Assembly (NCBI GenBank): GCA_903951635.1
Contig: CAJBCV010000249.1
Span: 1-47,969 of the forward strand
Reading direction: 5' to 3'
DNA: 47,969 nucleotides
Source of the DNA: an uncultured Planctomycetaceae bacterium
GTDB lineage: Bacteria > Planctomycetota > Planctomycetia > Pirellulales > UBA1268
Below the pieces are notes generated by a model. That model did not search any database, was not told where the DNA came from, and was given only the letters and a program-made list of their open reading frames with translations. Below, piece after piece: positions 29,007 to 37,434 of this stretch; the first letter of the stretch is position 1, and each line of letters starts with the position of its first letter. Both the position numbers and the translations under genes were made by a program.

Positions 29007-29966
29007 TCAGTCGGGGATTGCCGTCGACTCGCCGCCAGCTCTGGTGCAGAGCGACTGGAACACGATCACGTCGATCGAGTCGTCGAAGCGACGGACGGAG
29101 GCATCACCGAGAAGGAAGTTGACCCCGGTGGGATGGTTGCTCGTGAAATCGTCGAAGTGGTGGTGGGGATCGTTGGGGGCGTGATCAGCCACGCCGACGA
29201 CCCGGGGGAGGGAGGCCTTGGCACCGAGCAGGACGCCGGTCCAGGTGCTGCCACCGAGCTTCGAATTGCGTTCGCCGACGACGAGCGTCTTGCTCGAGCC
29301 ATCGATCATGTCCTTCATGCCAAGACGGCTGTTGCGGAAGAACATTCCGTTGCCTGCGGCCGGAAACTCGTCGACTTCGAGCGTGCCGAAGACGCCGACG
29401 TAGTTCGACTTCCCCACGTCGCACAGCGGCGCGAGGGGGGCGCCGTCGACCTTCTCGCCGTGGTGCTCCTCCTCTTCTTCGTCGACGCCGTCGTCGGCGC
29501 CAATCGCGAAGAAGCCGTCTCCCTCGGTCGGGCCACGGGTGTCGGAGGCGCAGAGAAAGGGGGGAATGAACGCCTTGCGGACATCGGCGTGGACGGCCGA
29601 GTTGGCTGGATCGAACACCGGCCGGCGGCGATCGATCCGATCGAACAGGCTCGACTGCTCGATCTGGGGGAGCAGTTCACTCGCCCAGCCCCAGCCGGGG
29701 AGTTCGTCGGTGGCAGCGCCGACAGGGCGGTCGACGCCGGTCCAGCCGGACGGGAAGCGGCGGGTGTGGTCGTGGTAGTGGTGGAGCGAAAGGCCGATCT
29801 GCTTGAAGTTGTTGCGGCAGCTCGTCGCCCGGGCGCTCTCACGCGCCGATTGAACAGCCGGGAGAAGGAGGCCGACGAGCGTCCCGATGATCGCGATCAC
29901 GACGAGGAGTTCGACGAGCGTGAAGCCCGCGGCCCGGGCCGTGGCATGGGGAGCATGGCGATGCAT
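29007..29966 (-). CDS. DUF1559 protein with type IV pilin-like N-terminus
   Basis: 319 residues. The N-terminus has the prepilin signal ARAAGFTLVELLVVIAIIGTLVGLLLPAVQSAR: cleavage before Phe and the Glu at +5 are present. The body is the planctomycete DUF1559 type: SCRNNFKQIGLSLHHYHD, then FLCASDTRGPTEGDG, NYVGVFGTLEVDEF, MKDMIDGSSKTLVVGE and the C-terminal HPTGVNFLLGDASVRRFDDSI. Planctomycete genomes carry dozens of these proteins, whose function is unknown; a pseudopilin or surface structure is likely. An acidic loop with five consecutive Glu and two His near residue 170 is distinctive. Confidence 0.92.
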   Translation of the reverse strand: MHRHAPHATARAAGFTLVELLVVIAIIGTLVGLLLPAVQSARESARATSCRNNFKQIGLSLHHYHDHTRRFPSGWTGVDRPVGAATDELPGWGWASELLPQIEQSSLFDRIDRRRPVFDPANSAVHADVRKAFIPPFLCASDTRGPTEGDGFFAIGADDGVDEEEEEHHGEKVDGAPLAPLCDVGKSNYVGVFGTLEVDEFPAAGNGMFFRNSRLGMKDMIDGSSKTLVVGERNSKLGGSTWTGVLLGAKASLPRVVGVADHAPNDPHHHFDDFTSNHPTGVNFLLGDASVRRFDDSIDVIVFQSLCTRAGGESTAIPD

Positions 29967-30139
29967 GGCTTGGCTTCCTTGTTTCAACAGAACCCGGTTT
30001 CAGAATGACCCGCCTGAACGATCCCCACCGTGGGTGGCGGAGACGAGGTGTTCCACCCTTGACCCTCTCCCTCGAAAGATAGAGAGCCCCTGGCCTCGAG
30101 TCAACGAAAGGAGACCCGTCGGACCACCATCGAAAAAAA

Positions 30140-30841
30140 CTATTCACCCAGCCCATTGACCCCTTCCACCCCCACTGCCGCCAGCATCGCGAGCATCCCC
30201 TCGACCTGCCCGGCATCCATCCTGTCGACCCGGCGACCCCGAGGTTGAACGCAGTGGCGGGCGAGAAGTTCGCTGTCAATCGCCGCCAGGCCGCGGAATC
30301 GTCGCACGGTCACCGGCTGGTCGCGGCGGGTTTGCTCCGCCAAAGCGACCAAGCCCTCCTCGGAATGGGCCACGAGGGCTTTTCCCCCATCGGCCGGCGT
30401 CACCTCCCCCCACGGGGCCCGCACCCATCCCACCCGTCCGGAGCCCGGCCCGGCCACGTCGAGGAGAGGGCGGAGAAAGCGATGGAGGAAGGCGAGAAGG
30501 AGGACGCCGCAGTGGATCCCGTCAGCGTCGGGGTCGGTGAGGATCAGGAGTCGCTCGAAGCGGAGGGCGTCGTCTCGGAAATCGGCCCCCATCCCCGTCC
30601 CGAGGGCCGCGATCAATTCCCGGAACAGCGGCTGCGCGGCGACGCGTTTGGGCGTTGCCTTCACCGCATTGAGCGGCTTCCCCTGCATCGGCAGCACCGC
30701 CTGGAAGCGGGGATCGCGGACGCGGGCCACGGCTAGGGCGGCCGATTCCCCCTCGACGACAAACAGTTCGGCCCCCGACCCGGCGCCATGAACCTCGCAG
30801 TCGACAAGCTCGATCGGGCCACGGTGGAAGGGGTTTGTCAT
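30140..30841 (-). CDS. Stand-alone TOPRIM protein resembling the GyrB C-terminal half
   Basis: 233 residues, complete with ATG and stop. It begins where the TOPRIM domain of GyrB/ParE begins: DCEVHGAGSGAELFVVEGESAA gives the catalytic Glu, and LILTDPDADGIH gives the DxDxD metal site. AVLPMQGKPLNAVKA and ELIAALGTGMGADF also match GyrB. The end (TVRRFRGLAAIDSELLARHCVQPRGRR) matches the GyrB tail. The ATPase (GHKL) and transducer domains are missing, and the flanks show no remnant of them. It may act in place of, or regulate, a type II topoisomerase, or have another nucleic-acid role. Confidence 0.8.
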   Translation of the reverse strand: MTNPFHRGPIELVDCEVHGAGSGAELFVVEGESAALAVARVRDPRFQAVLPMQGKPLNAVKATPKRVAAQPLFRELIAALGTGMGADFRDDALRFERLLILTDPDADGIHCGVLLLAFLHRFLRPLLDVAGPGSGRVGWVRAPWGEVTPADGGKALVAHSEEGLVALAEQTRRDQPVTVRRFRGLAAIDSELLARHCVQPRGRRVDRMDAGQVEGMLAMLAAVGVEGVNGLGE

Positions 30842-30963
30842 CGATCTTGCCGCGATTTTTGGCCGTTTGAGCCCCCCCCTTGCCGGTGCTTGGCGGGGAG
30901 AAGGTCGGCGGCCGGGGAGAGAGTAGACTTGAAGGTTCTGTTTCTGGGGGAATTGGAACGCCG

Positions 30964-33213
30964 ATGCCCACGCCCGCCAACCACTGCTGTGCCCGGAGGC
31001 CTTTGAGCCAAGCGCGACGCGCTGCCGCGGCCGTGGCGGCCCTGCTCTGTGGCGCCGCGATCCTCCCCGCCGCCGCCGATCCCGGCCCCCAGCCCGCAGC
31101 CGACCGGCTCCTCTTCGAGACCGACATCGAGCCGATCCTCACCGTCCGCGGCTGCAATAGCGGCGGCTGCCATGGAAAGTCGGGGGGGCAAAACGGCTTT
31201 GCCCTGTCGCTTTTCGCCTTCGATCCCGCCTTCGATCATGCCGGAATCGTCTCCGCTGCCAGGGGCCGTCGCCTCAGCCCTGCCTCGCCGCTGGAAAGCC
31301 TCCTCATCCAAAAGGGGACAGGAGCTGTTCCCCATGGGGGCGGGAAGAAGCTCGATCCCGACGGCGAGGACGTCCGCACGCTCGTCCGCTGGATCGAGCA
31401 GGGGACGCCGAAGGCGGGGCCCGACGACCCGAAGCTCGAGCGGATCTCGTTGTCGCCCGCGCCGCGGCCCCTCGCCCCTGGCGAAACCCTCGACCTCACC
31501 GTCACCGCCCACTACTCCGACGGCTCGACGCGCGACGTCACCGCCACGAGCGCCTGGCATGCCGGCGAGCCGGCCGTCCTCGATGCCGCCGAGGCAAAAG
31601 TCCGCGCCGGGGCCTTCGCCGGCGAGGGGACGATCATGGCCCGCTATGTCGGCAGCATCGCCACCTGGAGCACCGGGATCGTCCCGCCGGGGAGCATCGA
31701 CGCTGCGGCGGTCGCCGCCCTTCCCCGCCCCACGCCCCTCGACGAGCCGGTGTGGCAAAAGCTCGCCGTGATGAACATCCTCCCCAGCGAGCAGGCGGCG
31801 GAGAGCACGCTCCTGCGGCGCGCGAGCCTCGATCTCATCGGCCGCCTCCCCACCCCCGACGAGGCCCGGGCTTATCTTGCCGATCCCGATCCAGCGAAGC
31901 GCGAGAAGCTCGTGGCAGCGCTTTTGGACCGCTCGGAGTATGCCGACTTCCAGGCCAACAAGTGGGCCGATCTGCTGCGGCCCAATCCCTACCGCGTCGG
32001 CATCAAGGCGACCCTCTCCCTCGACACCTTTCTCCGCGACAGCTTCCGGGAGAACCTCCCCTACGACGAGTTCGTCCGCCGGCTGCTGACGGCGACGGGG
32101 AGCACCTGGCGGGACGGCGCCACGACGGTCTTCCGCGACCGCCGCTCCCCCGACGAGATCGTGACCCTCGTCAGCCAGCTCTTCTTGGGCGTGCGCCTCG
32201 AGTGCGCGAAGTGCCACCAGCATCCCTTCGAGGTCTACGGCCAGAACGACTTCTATTCCCTGGCCGCCTTCTTCGGCCGCGTCGCCTACCGCGGCACCGG
32301 TCTCTCACCGCCGATCTCCGGGGGGGAGGAGATCGTGACCGTCGGCGAGTCGGGGGAGGTTCGCCATCCCCTCTCAGGCGCCCTCCTCGCACCGAAGCCG
32401 CTGTTTGGCACGGCGCTCGAGATCCCCGCCGGCGACGATCCGCGCGTGGCGCTCGTCGACTGGCTCACCGCCCACGACAATCCCTTTTTCCACCGCGCCG
32501 CCGTCAACCGGATCTGGGGGGATCTGTTTGGCGTCGGCATCGTCGATCCGGTCGACGACTTCCGGGCCACCAATCCCCCCACGAACCCGGCCCTCCTCGA
32601 CGCCCTCGTCGCCGAGTTCCGCGCCGGGGGCAGCGACCAGAAAAAACTCCTCGCCACGATCCTCCGCTCGGCGGTGTGGGATCGATCGAGCCTTCCCAAC
32701 GCCACCAACGCCGGCGACTTCCGCAACTTCTCCCGCCACTACCGGCAGCGGCTCCGCGCCGAGGTCCTCGCCGACGCCATCGACGATGTCACCGCCGTGC
32801 CGACGTCCTACGCCGGACTTCCGGAGGAATCGCGCGCCACCCAGCTCTGGACACACCGCACGCCGGCGACCTTCCTCGACGTCTTCGGCCGCCCCGATCC
32901 CAATCAGGATCCTCCCTGCCAGCGCGATCCCGACGCCACGGTCGTCCAGGCGCTCCATCTCATGAACAGCACCGCCATCGAGGGAAAGATCGCCGCTGAC
33001 TCAAGCCGGGCTGCGACCCTTGCCGCCTCCGAGCTCCCTCCGGAGCGCATCATCGAGGAGCTCTATCTCGCCTGCTACACCCGGTTTCCGACCTCCTCGG
33101 AACGCGAGCCGCTCGTCGCACTTTTCGCCCGGGAAGGACGCTCTCGCCGGCAGGTGACCGAAGACATACTCTGGTCGCTCCTCAATTCCCCCGAGTTCGT
33201 CTTCAAAGATTGA
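30964..33213 (+). CDS. DUF1549/DUF1553 planctomycete cytochrome-like protein
   Basis: 749 residues, starting at the ATG of MPTPANHCCARR, then a signal peptide (AAAAVAALLCGAAILPAAA). Residues 50-120 hold a cytochrome-like motif GCNSGGCHGKSG (CX4CH). A bacterial Ig-like segment follows (LDLTVTAHYSDGSTRDVTATSAW). DUF1549 carries a second CxxCH (LECAKCHQHPFEVYGQNDFYS), and the C-terminal half is DUF1553 (FHRAAVNRIWGDLFG, LDALVAEF, RLRAEVLADAI, FLDVFGRPDP). Such proteins are almost always followed by DUF1501 genes, as here. A role in periplasmic redox or polysaccharide breakdown has been proposed but not proven. Confidence 0.93.
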   Translation: MPTPANHCCARRPLSQARRAAAAVAALLCGAAILPAAADPGPQPAADRLLFETDIEPILTVRGCNSGGCHGKSGGQNGFALSLFAFDPAFDHAGIVSAARGRRLSPASPLESLLIQKGTGAVPHGGGKKLDPDGEDVRTLVRWIEQGTPKAGPDDPKLERISLSPAPRPLAPGETLDLTVTAHYSDGSTRDVTATSAWHAGEPAVLDAAEAKVRAGAFAGEGTIMARYVGSIATWSTGIVPPGSIDAAAVAALPRPTPLDEPVWQKLAVMNILPSEQAAESTLLRRASLDLIGRLPTPDEARAYLADPDPAKREKLVAALLDRSEYADFQANKWADLLRPNPYRVGIKATLSLDTFLRDSFRENLPYDEFVRRLLTATGSTWRDGATTVFRDRRSPDEIVTLVSQLFLGVRLECAKCHQHPFEVYGQNDFYSLAAFFGRVAYRGTGLSPPISGGEEIVTVGESGEVRHPLSGALLAPKPLFGTALEIPAGDDPRVALVDWLTAHDNPFFHRAAVNRIWGDLFGVGIVDPVDDFRATNPPTNPALLDALVAEFRAGGSDQKKLLATILRSAVWDRSSLPNATNAGDFRNFSRHYRQRLRAEVLADAIDDVTAVPTSYAGLPEESRATQLWTHRTPATFLDVFGRPDPNQDPPCQRDPDATVVQALHLMNSTAIEGKIAADSSRAATLAASELPPERIIEELYLACYTRFPTSSEREPLVALFAREGRSRRQVTEDILWSLLNSPEFVFKD

Positions 33214-33273
33214 TCGCAGCATTGATCGAAGGACTGTTCGTCAGCCGCCGGTTTTCCTGCAGAGGCATTGATC

Positions 33274-34638
33274 ATGGCCATCCACGATTCCTCACAGACG
33301 CATCACTCCTGGTGGGCGCGGCCGATGAGCCGGCGACGCGGGCTCCAACTCGGCATCGGCGGGCTGGCCGGGGGGAGCTTTCTCGATCTCTTCCGCCTCG
33401 TCCGCGAAGCGCGGGCTGCCGATCCAGCCGGCCGCGCCCCTTCTAAGTGCATCCTCATCTGGATGGACGGCGGCCCGACGCACTTCGAGACCTTCGATCC
33501 CAAGCCCGATGCCCCCGCCGAGATCCGCGGTGAGTTTTCGCCGATCTCGACGAGCGTGCCGGGGATCCAGTTCTCCGAGCACATGACGGAGCTGGCGAAG
33601 ATCGCCGACAAGTTCGCCGTCATCCGTTCCGTCTGCCACAACCAAGGCAACCACGGCGCCGGCAATCATTACATGATGACCGGCGCCCCGCCGCGGATCC
33701 CGGTCGGCTGCGGCGCGTTTGTCAGCTTCCACCCCAGCATGGGCTCGGTCGCCTGGCACGAGCGCCAGGCGCCGCACGGCCTCCCCGGCTACTTCGCGCT
33801 GGCCGGCATGACCCGCTCCGGCGGCCCGAACTTCCTCGGCGCCAAATACGCCCCGTTCGTCGTCAGCGACGATCCCAATGCGGCGAACTTCCGGATCCGC
33901 GATCTCGCCGCGCCGCGCTCGGTGGAAGGGACGCGCTTCGCCGAGCGCCGCGACCTCCGCGCCCTCACCGACCGCCTTCCCCGTTTCGACGACCCGGCTG
34001 CCGGCGACCCCGTCCGCGGCATCGACGAGCACTACGCCCGCGGCTACGACCTCGTCACCTCCCCCGCAGCCCAGGCCGCCTTCGATATCGGTGCCGAGCC
34101 GGAGAGTGTCCGCGACGCCTACGGAAGAAACTCTTTCGGCCAGCAGGCCCTCCTCGCGCGCCGGCTCGTCGAGTCGGGGGTGCCGTTCGTGACGATCAAC
34201 GACGGCGGCTGGGACCACCACAGCGCGCTGTTCGATGCGCTGAAAAACCGGCTCCCCACCTGGGACAAGACTGTCGCCGCCCTCATCAACGACCTCGACG
34301 CCCGCGGGCTCCTCGAGACGACGATGGTGATCGCGCTGGGCGAGTTTGGCCGCACCCCAAAACTCTCCACGCTCCCCGGGCAGACGAAGGCCGGCCGCGA
34401 CCACTGGGCCAGCGCCATGTCGATCCTCTTTGCCGGTGGCGGTGCCCCCGGTGGGCAGGTGATCGGCGCCACCGACCGGCTCGGCCATTCGGCAAGCGAA
34501 CGCGTCCTCTCGCCAGAGAACTTCGTCTCCACCGTCTACACGAAGCTCGGTATCGATCCCTCGAAGAGCTTCCTCACCCCCGCCGGTCGGCCGACGTTCC
34601 TCGTCAGCGATCCGACACCGATCCGCGAGCTGTTTTGA
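33274..34638 (+). CDS. DUF1501 protein (Tat-exported)
   Basis: 454 residues. The twin-arginine leader is MSRRRGLQLGIGGLAGGSFLDLF, so export occurs after folding. The DUF1501 family is related to alkaline phosphatase-like/sulfatase folds. Family marks: CILIWMDGGPTHFETFDPKPDAP, MTELAKIADKFAVIRSVCH, NHGAGNHYMMTG, INDGGWDHHSALFDALKN, MVIALGEFGRTPKL and GRDHWASAMSILFAGGGAPGG. These His and Asp residues could bind metal. It lies 60 bp after the DUF1549 gene and 13 bp before the PPC-type gene, so all three are likely one operon. The substrate is unknown. Confidence 0.93.
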   Translation: MAIHDSSQTHHSWWARPMSRRRGLQLGIGGLAGGSFLDLFRLVREARAADPAGRAPSKCILIWMDGGPTHFETFDPKPDAPAEIRGEFSPISTSVPGIQFSEHMTELAKIADKFAVIRSVCHNQGNHGAGNHYMMTGAPPRIPVGCGAFVSFHPSMGSVAWHERQAPHGLPGYFALAGMTRSGGPNFLGAKYAPFVVSDDPNAANFRIRDLAAPRSVEGTRFAERRDLRALTDRLPRFDDPAAGDPVRGIDEHYARGYDLVTSPAAQAAFDIGAEPESVRDAYGRNSFGQQALLARRLVESGVPFVTINDGGWDHHSALFDALKNRLPTWDKTVAALINDLDARGLLETTMVIALGEFGRTPKLSTLPGQTKAGRDHWASAMSILFAGGGAPGGQVIGATDRLGHSASERVLSPENFVSTVYTKLGIDPSKSFLTPAGRPTFLVSDPTPIRELF

Positions 34639-34651
34639 CGTGGGGGCGAGG

Positions 34652-36316
34652 ATGGGATGTCGAAAAGGTGCCAGCCACCAAATCTGGCGAAGATGGGTAA
34701 ACGGCCGCTGCAAATCACCCAGATTTGGTGGCTGGCACCTTTTCTTTTTCCTGGCACTTGCCTCCGCCGCGTCGGCGGCGCCGCCAGAGGCAACGCGGCT
34801 CTTTCCGCCGGGCGCACAGCGTGGCACGACCGTCACTGTAAAGGTGGCGGGCTCGTTCCCCGTCTGGCCCGCGCCAGCGTGGACGGAGCGGCCGGGGACG
34901 CTCTGGGAGCCGCAGGGGGAGTCGGGGACGTTTGCCGTGACGGTCGCCCCCGACGCGGCGCTCGGCGTCCATCTCGTCCGCTTCACGACCCCGGAGGGAG
35001 CCACGGCCCTGCGCCGATTCGTCGTCGGCCATCTGCCCGAAATCGAAGAGACAGAGCCCAACGACAAGCCTGCCGCGGCGACAGCCGTCGTTGAGCCGGT
35101 GATCGTCGTCAACGGCGTGCTCGGCAAGGGGGGAGATGTCGATCTCTACCGGATCGAACTGGCGGCTGGCGAGACGCTCGTTGCCCAGGCCGATGCCAAC
35201 CGGCTCCTCGGCACCGCGGCCGATCTCACGCTCGACGTCGCCGACGCCCGCCATTCGCTCCTCGCCCGGAATCTCGATGCCACTGGCCTCGATCCGCGCG
35301 TCGTCTTCACAGCACCTGTCGCGGGAGAGTATTTCGTCCGCGTCTACGGCTTCCCCGAGATCGCCGATGCGACGATCGGCCTGGCCGGTGGCGAGGCGTT
35401 TGTCTATCGGCTCACGCTCTCGAAGCGCGGCTTTCTCGTCGCCACGCTGCCGTCGGCCGTGTCGCTGGGGACCGATCCGCAGGTCGCCGCGATCGGATGG
35501 AAATTGCCCGCAGAGAACGCCCCGCTTCCGGTGCCCGCCACAGCACTCGCCCCGTCCGCCACCGGCGCCCGGCGCAGCGTCACCGTCGCGCTCGACGGAA
35601 TCGGCGGCGGCGTGAGCCTCCCGGTCGTGGAGATGCCGGTGGTGGTCGGGCCGCAGGCGGAGAACGCGAGCGCCCCGCCGCCGGTGCTCTTTTCAGGCAC
35701 GCTCACGGCCCCGAAGCAGCGCCTCGTACACCGCTTCAGCGCCACGAAGGACGTGGCGTATTCGCTCCTCGTCGAGGGGATCGCGATCGGCACGGCCGTC
35801 GATCCACTCCTGGCGATTGAGGATGGTGAAGGCAAGCGGCTGGCGATCACCGACGAGCCAGCGGGAACCCTCTCCTGGAAGGCGCCGGCTGATGGCGTCT
35901 TTACGGCCGTCGTCCGCGACCGTCGCGGCCAATCGGGCCCGGCCCATGGCTACCGGCTCACGATCCGCCCCGATCCGCCGGGCGTGAAGGTCAGCTGTGA
36001 CGTCGATCGAGTCACGGGCGAGCCGGGGAAGCCGGTCGAACTCGCGATCACGATCGGCCGGGAGCATGGCTTCAAGGAATCCCTCGACCTGGTCCTCGTC
36101 GATCCGCCGCCGGGGGTCACCGCGGCAGCGGTGCAGTCGCCGCCAGAGGGAGATGCCGCGAAGAAGGTGACGCTTTTCATCACGGCTACAGAGCCGTTCT
36201 CCGGGCCGGTCCGCGTGGCGGCGAGAATCGCGGGTGCCGCCGACGCCGCGCCGCTCCCGGTGCGCTTCGGCCCCGAGGGTGTCGACTCGATCTGGCTCGG
36301 CATCAAGGCGCCGTAG
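34652..36316 (+). CDS. Exported PPC-like protein with a repeat-derived N-terminus
   Basis: About 554 residues if it starts at the ATG at 34652 (a GTG at 34640 is also in frame). The third gene of the DUF1549-DUF1501-PPC set. Mature part: EATRLFPPGAQRGTTVTVKVAG (TIG/Ig-like), then EIEETEPNDKPAAATAV and GDVDLYRIELAAGETLVAQ (prepeptidase C-terminal-like beta sandwich), and a second sandwich around QRLVHRFSATKDVAYSLLV. The first 30 residues come from the inverted repeat at 34663-34743. Together with the hydrophobic LFFFLALASAASA they still form a usable signal peptide. No catalytic residues are recognised; it probably binds partners or glycans. Confidence 0.8.
   Translation: MGCRKGASHQIWRRWVNGRCKSPRFGGWHLFFFLALASAASAAPPEATRLFPPGAQRGTTVTVKVAGSFPVWPAPAWTERPGTLWEPQGESGTFAVTVAPDAALGVHLVRFTTPEGATALRRFVVGHLPEIEETEPNDKPAAATAVVEPVIVVNGVLGKGGDVDLYRIELAAGETLVAQADANRLLGTAADLTLDVADARHSLLARNLDATGLDPRVVFTAPVAGEYFVRVYGFPEIADATIGLAGGEAFVYRLTLSKRGFLVATLPSAVSLGTDPQVAAIGWKLPAENAPLPVPATALAPSATGARRSVTVALDGIGGGVSLPVVEMPVVVGPQAENASAPPPVLFSGTLTAPKQRLVHRFSATKDVAYSLLVEGIAIGTAVDPLLAIEDGEGKRLAITDEPAGTLSWKAPADGVFTAVVRDRRGQSGPAHGYRLTIRPDPPGVKVSCDVDRVTGEPGKPVELAITIGREHGFKESLDLVLVDPPPGVTAAAVQSPPEGDAAKKVTLFITATEPFSGPVRVAARIAGAADAAPLPVRFGPEGVDSIWLGIKAP
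34663..34743. repeat. 81-bp inverted-repeat element, copy A (complete)
   Basis: A perfect 25-bp left arm at 34663-34687 (AAAAGGTGCCAGCCACC, then AAATCTGG) pairs with the right arm at 34719-34743. The loop is 31 nt. The element lies wholly inside the start of the PPC-type gene and reads through in frame. Its loop shares GAAGA...TAAACG.CCGCTGC with copy B, so the whole unit is repeated, not only the arms. It is REPIN/MITE-like; no transposase gene is nearby. Confidence 0.85.
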
Positions 36317-36385
36317 CGGCGTCGGCGCTTCCGGCGTTGCTAAGATAGTGCAGCCCCAAATGCCCTGTCGCCCCGGAGATCTGTC

Positions 36386-36958
36386 ATGCGCCCGTTTCCG
36401 CTCCGCGTCCTCGGCACGGCCCTGGTTTTCATGTCGGCCATGGGCGTAACCGTTCCGGCCGTTTCATCGGCCCGGGCCCAGGAGTCTGCCGCGCCCGCCA
36501 AGGAAGCCCCGGCGGCCGACGTCGAAGCCGCCGCCGACGAGGCCGCCCGGTATGCCGCGTTCACCAAGGCGATGACGAACGTGAAGCTCGTCGGCCGGTT
36601 CACGATCGCCGGCGACGACGACAAGGATCCGATCCGCGACGAGTACACGATCTCGTCGGTGGCGAAGGTTGGCGAAGCCGATCTGTGGATCGTGTCGGCC
36701 CGGATCCGCTACGGCAGCGTCGATCTCACGCTGCCGGTGCCAGTCGAGGTGAAGTGGGCGGGGAAAACGCCGGTGATCACGCTCGACAACGTCACGATCC
36801 CCGGCCTCGGCACTTTTTCGTCGCGCGTCGTCATCGACGGCCCCCTCTACGCCGGCACCTGGCAGCACGACGCCGTCGGCGGCCACATGTTCGGGAAGAT
36901 CGTGCCGGTGGAAGCACCAGAAAAGGTGCCAGCCACCAAATCTGGAGAAGAGCGATAA
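36386..36958 (+). CDS. Conserved exported protein with a repeat-derived C-terminus
   Basis: 190 residues. The signal peptide is LRVLGTALVFMSAMGVTVPAVSSARA. After an Ala/Glu linker comes a compact beta-rich domain: MTNVKLVGRFTIAGDDDKDP, YTISSVAKVGEADLWIVSARI, LPVPVEVKWAGKTPVITLDN, GTFSSRVVIDGPLYAGTWQH and GGHMFGKI. It resembles a planctomycete exported family that I recognise by pattern but cannot assign a function. The last residues (KVPATKSGEER) and the stop codon are encoded by inverted-repeat copy B. The native end was therefore probably just after GHMFGKI. It lies about 70 bp after the PPC-type gene and may be co-expressed. Confidence 0.8.
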   Translation: MRPFPLRVLGTALVFMSAMGVTVPAVSSARAQESAAPAKEAPAADVEAAADEAARYAAFTKAMTNVKLVGRFTIAGDDDKDPIRDEYTISSVAKVGEADLWIVSARIRYGSVDLTLPVPVEVKWAGKTPVITLDNVTIPGLGTFSSRVVIDGPLYAGTWQHDAVGGHMFGKIVPVEAPEKVPATKSGEER

Positions 36959-37000
36959 ACGCCCGCTGCCCAGCTTGCCCACATTTGGTGGCTGGCACCT
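36921..37000. repeat. Inverted-repeat element, copy B
   Basis: Left arm 36921-36945 is identical to the copy A left arm. Right arm 36979-37000 has one mismatch and lacks the terminal TTT. The 33-nt loop resembles that of copy A and contains the TAA stop (36956-36958) used by the upstream gene. Confidence 0.85.
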
Positions 37001-37069
37001 GACTCTTGGACGATCGTGGATTCGGGCAGTTGCTGATTTGTACACCGGCCGAATTTCTCGGGAGCGCCG

Positions 37070-37294
37070 ATGACTAAGAATCCGATCCTCGATGAGATCC
37101 GCTCCGTCCGCGAATCGCTCCTCGCCGAGGCAGGGGGGACGCTCGATGCCCTCGTTGACCGCCTTCAAGCCGAAGAACGGCGATCACAACGGCCTCTTTG
37201 GACGCCTGTCGGAGACGACGCCCGAGCCGCCGCGGCCGCACAAGCACCTGCGCGAGACGACAGCGGAAAAGAAGGTGCCGGCACGGCGGGCTGA
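37070..37294 (+). CDS. Small protein, possible antitoxin-like or hypothetical
   Basis: 74 residues. A GGAG lies 6 bases before the ATG, which supports this start. Residues 1-42 (NPILDEIRSVRESLLAEAGG, then TLDALVDRLQAEE) look like a natural amphipathic helical protein of a widespread short family often seen near toxin-antitoxin genes. The remaining 30 residues (Ala-rich, then GKEGAGTAG) look random, so a frameshift or erosion after about residue 45 is possible. No function is claimed. Confidence 0.5.
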   Translation: MTKNPILDEIRSVRESLLAEAGGTLDALVDRLQAEERRSQRPLWTPVGDDARAAAAAQAPARDDSGKEGAGTAG

Positions 37295-37312
37295 TCGTTG
37301 TTGCTGGCCCGA

Positions 37313-37337
37313 AAACGGTGCCAGCCACCAAATCTGG
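37313..37337. repeat. Inverted-repeat element, half copy C
   Basis: The sequence matches the left arm of copies A and B with one extra C, and is followed by a loop-like segment (CGAAGAGCGATCAACGCCCG). No right arm follows, so the unit is truncated. It lies between two small genes. Confidence 0.75.
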
Positions 37338-37434
37338 CGAAGAGCGATCAACGCCCGCCACCCATCCCCCCTCCATTCGCCGGACGATGCCTTCTCCCGG
37401 CTCCGTTGTTCGTTTGCAAGCTAGAATCTTCGAC

